Made by a program: the position numbers and the translations under genes. Shown in pieces: positions 12,001 through 24,000 of a stretch of 64,000 bases of DNA (its first letter is position 1; each line of letters starts with the position of its first letter). Source of the DNA: Lampris incognitus (taxonomy: Eukaryota; Chordata; Actinopteri; Lampriformes; Lampridae); NCBI RefSeq assembly GCF_029633865.1, contig NC_079214.1, forward strand, positions 16,739,936 through 16,803,935. Reading direction: 5' to 3'. The notes under the pieces were generated by a model that was given only the letters and a program-made list of their open reading frames with translations, was not told where the DNA came from and searched no databases.

Positions 12001-15000
12001 TCACGTGACGAACACAAGCCGACTCTGCCCCGCTCCCGAAGACAGCGTTGCCAATGATTGCTGCTTCATCGAGTCCGGCCATAGTCGGATCTGACGAGAC
12101 CAGGGCGCGAACCCCAGTCCGCAGTGGGCAACTGCATCGACACAAAGCCAATGCTTAGACCGCTACACCACTGCGGACCCAAGAATGTATTTTTGAACGA
12201 GAGACTAATACTTCAATCAGGATTACCCCCCAGCGGTCTTGCAGAAGCATACGGAATACTCTGAAGCGAAGCAAGTGTTAAAGAAGAGAAAGATCAGCTT
12301 CCAGACTCCGTACCCTGCTAAACTACAAGTGTTCTACGAGGACAGGACGCAGCTGTACCAGACAGTGGAAGAGGCGACTACAGACATGAAGGACAGAAAG
12401 ACTGCCCATCATCATGATCACACTGAGGGATAGCTTGGCTGAAATGATGATGGAGAGAGTTTTTCCCTAACAGAAGGGATTACACTTACTATTCTGCCCC
12501 CCTCCCCCATTCTGTATGTACAAGAATAGACTATTTCATAACATTTGGAAAAGACAGACAAAATAAACACCTGTGGAATTGGGACAATAGCTTTAAGTGA
12601 CCATGCAACTATATATTTATCTGTGGATTTTGACCTCCAACCAAAGAATATTACATTGAAACTAAATTCAAGTCTACTCAGTGATCCCTTTTTTTTCTAA
12701 ATTTATGTCGGATTTTTCCCTTTTTCTCCCAATTTAGTGGCCAATCGATCCCTATTTTAGTTCAAACACCCACCCTTGTACTGCATGCATTTGCCAACTG
12801 CGTCTCTCCAGCTGGCACTCTCGAAGGAGATGCCTCGCTACTTTCGTGATGAGGCGAATCCAGGCCGAACCACTGCTTTTTCCGACACACACAGAGACAC
12901 ATTCATGTGACGAACACAAGCCGACTCCCGAAGACAGCGTTGCCAATTATTGTTGCTTCATCGAGTCTGGCCATAGTCAGATCTGACGAGACCGGGGCGT
13001 GAACCCCTGGTCCCCAGTGAGCAACTGCATCAACACAAAGCCGATGCTTAGACTGCTACACCACCGCAGACCCGTTAATGATCCTTATTTTAAGGAACAA
13101 ATTAAGAATTAAGTTAATCTTTATTTAGAATTCAATGGTAATGGGGAGGTTTCACCTCCCATTCTATGGGATACTCTGAAGGCTGTCTTAAGAGGGAAAA
13201 ATCATAGCAATATCTTCATATAAGAAAAAAACAAGGAATAAAACATTAGAGGAATTACAAAACAAGCTGACGGAACTAGAAAAAAAAATTGAGTTTGCAC
13301 AGGATACATTAGAGGAAATTAGAAAAATTAGGAATGAAAATAATAGTTTGGCTACACAAGATAACAGGAATAATGTTTTTGAAACAGAGACATTATAATA
13401 GCAGAGAAAATACAATTCATAGAATTAGGGATCCGAGAGCAAAAGTGATAGTACATAAACTAAGTGAGATTCAGGAAGCTTTTGAAGTGTTTTACAAAAC
13501 TCTATATTCTGAAGTTCTAGGGGGAAGCGTAACCCAAATTGACACATACTTGAATTTCCTAGAGTTACCCGCTTTAAATGCAGAACAAAATAGAACAATG
13601 ACTGCTGACATAACTGAAGGTGAACTAAAAGCTGCAATTAGTAGGCTTAAATTAAACAAGTCACCAGAATCAGATGGCTATACGGCAGAGTGGTATAAAG
13701 AATTAAAAAATTAGTTAACTGCTGTTATACTCCCCACGCTGAACTGGGCTTTAAAAAAGGCAAAAATGCCACCCAGCTGGAAGGAGGCGATAATCTCAGC
13801 TATACCGAAAGAGAGCAAGAACGTGGCGGCAGAGAACTCCCCCCTCCCCTTTTCCCCCCTCTTTTTTTGTTGTCTGTTTTTTTTCCCCCCTATATGTATC
13901 TGTGCATTATGAATAATATGTATGGCAAGATATATATGCAATCTGTACTAATCTATGTATATGGAATAGGTATAAGGCATTTATGGTTATGTAGTTCCAT
14001 ATATATTCATGTGTATGTGCATAAAAATTTATTGTGAAAATCAATAAAAATTGTTAGAGAAGGCAAGGATAAAATGGAATTTGGGTCATTTTAGACCAAT
14101 ATCTGTTCTTAATGTAGTTTATAGATTATTTACCTCCATCATGGCCAAATGATTAGGACAGTTTCTACCCACACTGATACATAATGATCAGACAGGTTTT
14201 ATACAACACCAGACACAAGACAGTATACGAAGGACACTACACATTATGGATCACATACAAAAAAATAAATAAAATTAAAGCAATAGTGATAAGCGTGGAC
14301 ACTGAAAAGGCATTTGATTCAGTTCACTGGAATTTCCTTTACAGAGTTCTACACAGATTTGGCTATATGGCTTACACATGACACAATTATTAAAACTACA
14401 GGCGCTGTATCCCACTGCTAGGATTAAAATTAATGGATATTTATCAAATAATTTTAACCTAGAAAAGGGCTCAAGACAGGGTTGTGCATGGTCACTGATA
14501 GTCTTCGCATTATATTTGGAACCACTAGCTTAATACATCAGACAAAATGAAGATATCAGGGGAATTGCTATTAAAGGGACAGAGCATAAATTAGCCTGTT
14601 ACGCGGATGACATTTTGATCTATCTAGGGAAACCAACATACTCTCTACCTAAATTAATGCAACCCTTTGAACCATATGGTCAATTATCAGGATACAATAG
14701 CAACATAGATAAAACCTAATCGCTTTCATAAAGCCATAGCCCACCAGGACAAATTGAAAGTAGATGCCCCCTGACATGGCAAACAGAGTCTTTGTAATAT
14801 TTGGGCATCAACATGCCAAAAGATTTGGTAAAACTTATCAGAATGGAATTATTTGCTTATAAATAGAAAAATTAAGGAAGACAACAAGATGGAACCTAAT
14901 TCCTTTCCTTCGTCTCAGCTCAAGGATTGAATCCATTAAAATTAATATATTGCCCAGACTATTATATATCTTTCAGAGCCTACCAATAGAGATTAACCAA

Positions 15001-18000
15001 AACCAATTCAATGAATGGGACAAAATGTTATCAAGGTACATATGGCAATGGAAAAGACCTAGGGTTCATCTCAAAACTTTGCAGTTGGCCAAAGAAAATG
15101 GGGGATGGGGCCTACCTTCTATTGGAGATTATTATTTTGTAGCACAGATGAGAGCTATGATATACTGGTGCCAACCCATCTTGTGATGCTCAATGGAAAA
15201 ACATTGAAGAGAGGATACCTTCCATCCCCATACAGGCAATCTTGGCTGATAACAACCTACAAAGTTGCATAAATACTATGGATAACCCATGGGTGAAATG
15301 CACTCTTAAAATATGGAAAACTATTATAAAAAATATAAATGAGAGGGAGATATTTTGATTTTTAAACAGTGTGCATATGATTCAGGTTTTACACCAAATA
15401 AACTAGATACTAGATTTAAGGACTGGAAAGCTAAACGAACAACAATTTTATGCAATATAATGAAAGAAGGAACACTTCAGTTTTGAAATGCTTAAAGAGC
15501 ACCACTTTAGAAAAACAAGACTTTTATCGGTATCTGCAGATGCGACATTATGTTAATACGAAGATGAAAAATGTAACCGAGGCAAGTACATGTCTGATAG
15601 AGCTGTTTAGAAAAGCATATAATTCAGATACTGATAGTAGAAGTATTTCATGCATGTATAAGGGTCTGTTGAATCTTAAAACACATTCGACGTTATACAT
15701 TAAAACAAAATGGGAGATGGAAGGAGTGACAGTTATGTCTAAGGAAGAATGGACAACAATATGGAGGTATCAGTGGAAGTGTACTAGTTCACAGAAATGG
15801 AGGGCGTTTGGTTGGAAAAACCTGATAAGGTATTTTATTACATCCTCTCAGAAATTCCATTATTACGTAAAACTTACATTAAAAAAAAGCAAGGAAACTA
15901 ATCCTGGTTTACTTAATCTTTATTATTATTGATCTTTTTTCTTCCCCTCTCCTCTTTGTGCTAATCAGGACACTCTTATCGGACTGAGGCATCAACTGGA
16001 TGAGGTCAAGGCCATCAACGTGGAAATGTACCAAAAGATGCAGGTACACACACACACACGAATGTTTGAAAGGGGCCCCATAAAAATAGTATATAAAAAT
16101 CAGTGCTTGTTTTACGCTGTTATTTTTGTAAGATGATAATTTTGATTATATCTTGTTTTTCAAGTCATCTGATGAAGGGATGAAGCAGAAGAATGACATG
16201 ATAAGTCGTCTGGAGGAGAAGACCAACCAGATAACTGCCACCATGAAACAGTTGGAACAAAGGTGAGAATCTACATTTTCCCCCATGTCTCTCCTCTGTC
16301 CTCCTACAGCTCTTATGGTTCCCCCTCCTTAAGCTTTTAGACTGATAGGTTACATGGTCACCCTTGTCTAAAGACAATGACAGGAGACCCATGGAATTCA
16401 CTAGAAGGTTATTGAATAATATAATTATAATTATGGTATGATTGATGCAATTTGTAATTAAAGAAGTAGTGTACTGATTACTTTTTCTTTGTATGATATC
16501 TTTATTGAAATATACAAAATACCAAATAATATCAAATTTGCTTTTCCAGCCTTAGTCTGAAAATGTGCAAATAAGCAGAGGAGAAACTGAGGGAAACTGG
16601 AAAAAAAATGTATTTAAAAAAAAAATTTCTTTCTCACTGTCACAATTATTAAGCCGTACATCATTACATGGCAGATATCGCCTGCATACCACATTTCCTC
16701 TGTTACAGTACTTTGTCCCTTGCTGTTTCATTGCCAGTCATTTTGAAGCGTTTGATCTAGCTATGTGCTGGTGGGTTGATGCCATGTGACCCCTGGCTTT
16801 GTTATCATGACCCAAACAACATGGTTCATCCCCCGACCCTCCTCCCACCCAGTCTCCCATTGGTTTAAATCCGCTCCACCCTGTTTGTGATTTGTTGTGA
16901 ATGTTTTTGCTGTATTAAATTTTGCAGAAGCCGCTAGGACAAACAGACCCCGGCTACACTTGTCATTGCAGTGGGATTTTCAAGATCTGTTTGATTGTCA
17001 TAACCAGTCTTTTAAGTGAATGAGTTGGGCTGTTTTTTTTTGCTGAAAACACAATCAGAAATTATAGTTAATCATGTTCTCAAACGTGAACACCTTCTCC
17101 TTTTAAAAAGTTAATTCTTTTTGGAATAACATCAGTTTTTGTTGTGCCCTCTTAAGAGCGTTCTCAAAGCTTATTGCCATCATTTGAATACAAATTTGGT
17201 ACAAACCAATTAGAAGTACAATTCCCTCTGACCCGACTATTACTACTGAATTACGTTCTGCTTATTGGATCTTTTACTAGGCCAAGCTTGCCAGGCCAAA
17301 AGTCTTATGTTGAGAATTCATTGGTTTGCATCTACATTTGACATGAAAATGTCCATTCGTGTGTTTCATAGGAGTGCCTTTAGTATATAAGTATGGTCCA
17401 TTTACTCTTCCCCAACTTTTCCTCCCCATTCCGTTACATTACTCATTTGTGCCTGGAAGTTTATCTACTCTAGAGTATGTCGAATTCCGATGACTGTGCT
17501 AGCTTGGACAATCAGGTTTGAATAAACACACTATCATTATGGCTGAAATCAGATATTTGTGTCAGACTTTCACTTGTACTTCCTGCCATGATTGTGATGA
17601 CAAAAGTTGTCACATGCAAGTGTTGAGTGTACCCGGGATCACTTACGACACTGATATTGACATCCTTTCTTCTTTCCTTCCTTCCTTCTGTTTTCCTCTT
17701 TCATGCCATCCATCCCTCCATCCATTTTACACCTTCCATACCTTTGCAATTGTTATATTATTTTTTTTATTCCTACTTTTTTTTTTTTTGTCTAATTGTG
17801 TGTATGTGTACCTGCGGGTGCATGTCTGCACCTGTGCGCACATGTGTATGTTGCCTGTGTGCTTGTGTGCCTGCATCTTGGTTTGCGTTCACAGTGATCA
17901 AGACCTGCTTAGTCAGACGAGAACATTAGCAATGTCATTTGTTAAGTGTGCCAGCACAGACACAGAGCACCAGTACAAGCTAGTCAAAGATATCTCCTTT

Positions 18001-21000
18001 TAAGAGCACTGCACATGCAGGCACACACACATATTTTTGACTATGAATAAGTGGATAATATGGAGCTATTTTGTTTTTGCGTTACGGGATATTTAAAGAG
18101 TTCTTCGATCTGAAGGTAGTCGAAGAACCGGTTAAAACTGGAATGCGTGGTTTTGTTCTTCGGTTATCACCATACCAACATCAGCAAAATTCTTGCATCA
18201 GTGATAGGAATAACAACTACATGTTTCATAAGTGTTGCTCAAATTACCTTCAGTCAGCTTTAAGAATTTGTTCTATGCTAAGGAAAATCATACTCATTTG
18301 AAATGTTTCATTGTTGCCCCCCTATGGCACCCTGTACTTTGAATTATTAATGACTTTCTTTTTACCAGCCATAGCTCATCTGACTATTGTGACAGCTACC
18401 TTTTTAATGCATACTGACAAAAACAAACTTCAGAATACAAGATAAATCCCCCTATTTAATTACTGACATTATAAAACACCCACATATATACACACTATGT
18501 TCCCTCTGTCCCCAATAGTCAGTTTGTTTGCAGTTGCACCAACATGCAGGTGAGGTAGTCAACTTGTCTTTGGCTCCGAGATGTGATGCAAGCTTTGCAG
18601 AGGGTAGTGTGTCCTGTTCATTTTTGTTGTCTAATTGAGCTCGAATAAGATTGGACTTCCCAATTCAAGTTAGAAGTTAGTGTTTTTTCTACTGATAATA
18701 AGAGCTATTGGTAAAAAAAAAAGAAAGAAAGGTATTGTTCTGTATGGTTTTCAGTGACAGCCATGCCAACAGTCCTGTTCTCAGCCTTTGCTCAAGAACA
18801 TCCGATTCTTTGACAACTGATCTTAAAAAAGGTGGCCACCTTAGTCCGCGGTGGTGTAGTGGCCTAAGCATCGGCTTGGTGTTGATGCAGTTGCCCACTG
18901 GGGACCGGGGTTCGCGCCTCGGTCTTGTCAGATCTGACTATGGCCGGACTTAATGAAGCAGCAATCATTGGCAACGCTGTCTTCAGGAGGGGGGCGGCGT
19001 CGGCTTGTGTTCGTCACATGAATGTGTCTCTGTGTGTCGGAAAAAAGCAGCGGTTCAGCCTGGATTCGCCTTGTCACGGAAGTGGCGAGGCGTCTCCTTC
19101 GAGACTGCTGGCTGGAGAGATGCAGTTGGCGAACGCATGCAGTATGAGGGTGAGTGTTTGAGTTAAAATAGGGAGTGATTGGCCACTAAATTGGGAGAAA
19201 AAGGGAAAAATCAGAAATTAAAAAAAAAAAGGTGGCCATCTCACTGAGGGGATATTATAATGTAGTAGAGGAAAATGTTGCATACCTGGAGCTGACCATT
19301 TCTATGACTAGATAAAGGGAAGTACAACGGTGATGATAGTTCAACCTGTCCAGATTAATTCACTGCATAATGTCACTGCCTCTGATAATACAAAGAAGGA
19401 CGATGGCGGCCAGTCACTGGCGTACATGTGCTGTCTCTCTTGTGTGTGATATTTTGACAGTTTGCACTGCACGTAGAGTATGTTGCACACATTTAATCTG
19501 ACTGGCAGTAATGGCTACTGCCACCTACCTTTTTGTGATGAATCTATGTTCAGGACTACAAAGTTCAGTCAGGTTTTGCAGATGTAAACGGTTCCAGGGG
19601 CTGATGTAGGACAAGGGCTAAGTTGAGTCAAGATGGTTTGGTTGCTTCTAGCATATGGAAGTCTATTTGCTCAGTTGCATAACTTAGTTGAATGTTTCGA
19701 TGTCTGTTATTTCGACATTTGTAAAGATTTAGTGATGGACCCGGAAATAATCATTCTGCCTATTCTAACTCGTAACCTCATGTACTGTAACCCAAGACCG
19801 TCAGTTTGATGAAGAAAAAAAGACTTATGATAATTTAAAACAAAATAACTGTCTTTTACCGCTGTGAACAATAAAGTTGGATGTTTTGAAAGTGTTGGTT
19901 GTGGTTTGACTCAGTGTTCGTTTGACATAAGCTTGTTTGGGTGTAGTTGATATTTAAAAGTGAATAAATGACGTTTGTGTGATGGATTGATTGGATCTGG
20001 ATCTTTTCATTATTTCAGGCCCTGCATGTGTTTTCCATATACGCTGCAGTGTCTGCTAATCAGTGGGCTTCTTTTTTTTTTTAGTAACCTGAAACCTAAA
20101 AATAGTGTGGAAAGGCAAATTTTTCATATGTATCATAAAAAACCAAGATATTGATTTAATATGAAGCAAAAAAAAAAAAGTCAAATCCACTTTATGGCTT
20201 CAGTGTAATTATAAATAAATGTCCTCATACTTGGTACTACAGTTTAGAGTGGAGTTATTAATGGGACATTTCACCGATGGTTTTGTGTACGTGCAGTCAG
20301 TACTGATGAGTAATGTAAGGAATTGAAGCGGTTAAGTCCTCACGTTGTACTATATTGACGGAGAAATCGGTGTTCTCCTGCACAGTCTTTCCCACAGCGC
20401 CTACACGTACCAGAATGCATTGCGTGCTAGCCTCTGTATCGTCGTCCATAAAATCCTCTGCGCTAGTGATGTGGGACATCATGTCCACCATCAGAAACAT
20501 AGTTTAGTGTTAGAAACCCTGCTAGGCTGTTGGTTTCACTGCCACCCCAGAGGTGCAGAAAGGATCGCTGGCATCTGCAGGTGTTTTTCATGTGTATCCC
20601 TGTCGGAGATGGAGATAAGGCTGAAAACTGGGAAATTTTCACTTAAAAAAAAGTACTTGCTGTTAGGAATGTTTATGCATCAAGCAGAATTCAGACATGC
20701 CAAACCATGTGCTTTTTTTTTTCTTCTTTTTTTTCCTTGACTGTAGCAAGGTGCGTCACACTTTATTATGCCATTGTTATACCCTCCTCTTCTCCTCCAC
20801 TCGGTTTGCCTTTAGGCTCTCAACACCTCTCCTTTTACTGTGGCGGTTGTGTTGCATCATTATTCCAGCTACTAGTTTGGTGGTTTTGTCAGACATTTTC
20901 CTTTTTTTTTTTTTTTGGACCTCATTGTTTCACGCACTTCCTACTTTCACCCCTTCCTATTAGTCACTTCTCTCCTCCCCTTCCATGTACCCTTTCTCTT

Positions 21001-24000
21001 TTCCCTCTTTTTTTACCTCCACCTCTCCCTTTTTCTTTTTTCCCTATTGCTTCTGCCTAAGTCTTTTTCTCATCGGCGTGGTTGTAATGGTGCAAATTAC
21101 AAACACGCCCCTCTCCATCCATACCTGACCCTCCCTCCCTGCATTCTCTCCTCATGTCTTTCCTCCCCATCCTTCAAACAGTCCCTCACCCTTTGCCCTC
21201 ATTTCATTGTCACCTATCCATCCTCTGTCCCCCGTCCGTACTGCCTCTCCTTACACCACCACCCGTCCCAGTTTTTTCTCTCCATGGTCCTGAGTTTGTC
21301 CCTGGTTATAATGGTGCAGATTACAGGAGGCAGAGAGGCACCGCACCTTGGCAGAGGAGGGAGCCAGGCGCTTCAAAATGGACTTTGCCAACAAGGCCGA
21401 CAGTCTACAACGGCAGATCAAAAACAGAGAAAAGCAACTGTAAGCAAAGAAAACTGGCGTAGAGACATGTTATATATAATATATATATTATCTATGAAGC
21501 TGAAAAAAGACGCTGTAGAAACATACAAACTTTACTAAATATGAAGATATAGTTCTTGTGTTATTGACTTGTAATTTACTAAACCTTGTCAAGTTGCAAG
21601 GTTAAAAAAATGATGTAGTTACAAGGTTTAATATGTAAATAGGTGGAACTATGCAGAGGCTCATGAATCATTGTTAACTCATATTTAATGTAGAAAAATT
21701 GTAGACAATGTCAGCCTTTATGAATTCTCTTAAAACTGTTCTTTCAAAAATGCCAGATTTTCCTTTGTCAGAGATGTTGTTACAGCTACTCACATTTATT
21801 ATTTGTTCTTGTTAGTAACATTGCTGGTAGTGTTTTATTTGTTGTTGTTACATCGCTGCTGTTGTTTATATTGCAGTCAACAGTTGAAGACAGACCTGAA
21901 GATTGAAAAGGAGTGGCGCCAGACACTGCAAAATGATCTGGGAAGAGAGAGAGAGACTGTGGCTCAGCTCAGTGCAGAGGCCCTGCAGATCAATGGACTG
22001 AAGAGGGTAAGTGGAGCAAGAGGGGGCGAACGAGAGAACCGTGTGAATTTCAGGGACTTACGTGGTTCGGTGTGTACATTATAATACAATATTTGCTGAA
22101 TAGAGTTTGATCTAGAGTGTGCGTGTGTGTGCGTGCGTGCGCTATTGTCGTCCAGGAGTTCCACCGTCTCCAGGATGAGAACATCCAGTTAAAGACCATC
22201 TGTGAGGACCAAGAACAAGCTCTGGAGGAACTAGGCTCTAAACTGAGCGAGTAAGTATATCTTTTTTGACATACACTATTGTAATTCTGTATCATACACA
22301 ATTCATTATATCACCAAATCCAATCATGGCTTCAATACCATCTGTAGCGTGGCTCTTGACCAAAAATTAAATTCATTATACTATGCAATTCTGTAATGAC
22401 AGCATAGTATATGCTGACTAGGTACAGGGCTTTCAATCATGAATGGAAAAAAAAAAAGCCTAAAAATATAGGGGAGGCAGTAGCTCAGAGGTTAGTCAAA
22501 TGAATTTCAGGTTAGAAGTTTGTTGTGGAAATTCCTTGAATAAGGCATTAAACCCTTCGTTGCTCTGATGAAGTTACTTAGTGCTCATCCGTGTATAGAA
22601 CATTTACTATGCTGACCAAACAGATACCACAGTCACGCATATAACATTTGATGGATCCCTTTATCCAAAGTAGAGGCACGTGTTTGTACCGGGCATCTCT
22701 CAGGTGTGAGATGTCTGTGAAAAGTGATTGTGTGAAGCAGGACATTCACATAGGAAAGGTTGACGTACTCAGTCAAACTTGTCTGGGTGAGAGGATGGAT
22801 GGTTATAGAATGACATTACTGTTATCCCCACAAGGTAATATATCTGTGCAAAATAAGCTCGTGCTTTTGAAAAGCTGGGTTATAAACCCAATAGGTAAAG
22901 AGATTGTCATTATATGCTAATGCCATGCAGATTTGTTCCTTACCAAGAGCAGGTACTTAATTATATTCACTTGTCAATACTGGGTGACAATATTAATAGT
23001 TGTGGGATCATTTCTTTCCTCAGGATAAAATTCTTTATTAGTGAATCTTTGTTCTATACCACATCATACTTTAGGCCATCTGTAAGAAACCGTACATGCT
23101 CTGAATGAACTGACCTTACTGGGCTGTAAAATGACTCAATTTATTCTAAAATGCAAAATGATTGGTGGGACTACACAGAGAAATAGTTTTGAATAGTTGC
23201 ATCAGAGTCTAATTTTAGTTGTATTAATGACACAGGAGTCATGACAAGTGGGGGTCCAAGGCTTAATTTTGTTTTTTCTCCTCAGATCCAAACTGAAGAT
23301 TGAGGACATAAAAGAAGCCAACAAAGCTCTTCAAGTAAGACAACAGACAGGGAAAAATAAGGGATAAAAATAGACGAAGGTCTGCACCCTTGAAAACAAC
23401 ATGCTAGTCCATCTCTTAATCATCTTACCGTACATACGCATATTGTACACATCAAATATGAAATATTGAAACAAAAGTGAAAATGATAACAATAGCATGT
23501 GATGTTTTTAGATTTTCTTTAACTTAACCAGTTTCTTCACAGGAGAAAGAAAGCAGGGAGAGTCCTTATTAAAAGTCCCCATAAGATTTCATGATATGTT
23601 TTTGCCACACTAGGAATGTATGTATCTTTTGAGTTCTATAATGTGTGTAAGGAAATGTTTGGTTGAAAGTGATGTATTGTTGTTTCAGGGTGGACAGGTT
23701 TGGCTCAAGGACAAGGAAGCAAGCCACTGTAAGCTATGTGAGAAGGAGTTCTCGATCTCCAGACGAAAGGTCAGTCTCGAATAATAATATAATAAGAATA
23801 AGAATACCTCTAGTTGAGGCACATTTTAGACTTGTACAAGTTTCAAGTTTGGAATCACCAGAGAGCTGTCAATATCATCTTATGAAGCTACAAATGCCAA
23901 AATATGCTTACATTTTTATCATTTGTGTTTATCCTGCATGCTTTGTAATGAATTCTGACTGATGTGTGTGTGTGTGTGCGCATGTCTTTCCAGCACCACT

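Larger units (their letters stand above)
11100..15935 (+). mobile_element. Decayed L1/Tx1-like LINE filling rufy2 intron
   Basis: ORF1 remnants begin at 11197; [22 protein letters not shown] and, past a [23 protein letters not shown] fit an L1-type ORF1 protein. ORF2 reverse-transcriptase blocks follow in broken frames: [20 protein letters not shown] (13617-13676), [15 protein letters not shown] (14293-14337), [12 protein letters not shown] (near 14465) and YADDILIY (14599-14622), then C-terminal pieces to 15929. Stops and frameshifts are frequent. Two SINEs and what looks like another L1 3' end are nested in it. It ends about 34 bp before the rufy2 exon at 15969. Confidence 0.85.

Noticed and set aside
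11855..12151. 98-residue frame that recurs at 18925-19161
   Set aside because: Both are readings of the same tRNA-derived SINE.
17518..18003. 161-residue open frame on the + strand
   Set aside because: Simple-sequence intron DNA with no domain and no homologue I recognise.
20915..21538. 207-residue open frame on the + strand
   Set aside because: Low-complexity polypyrimidine translation that runs through a rufy2 exon in a wrong frame.
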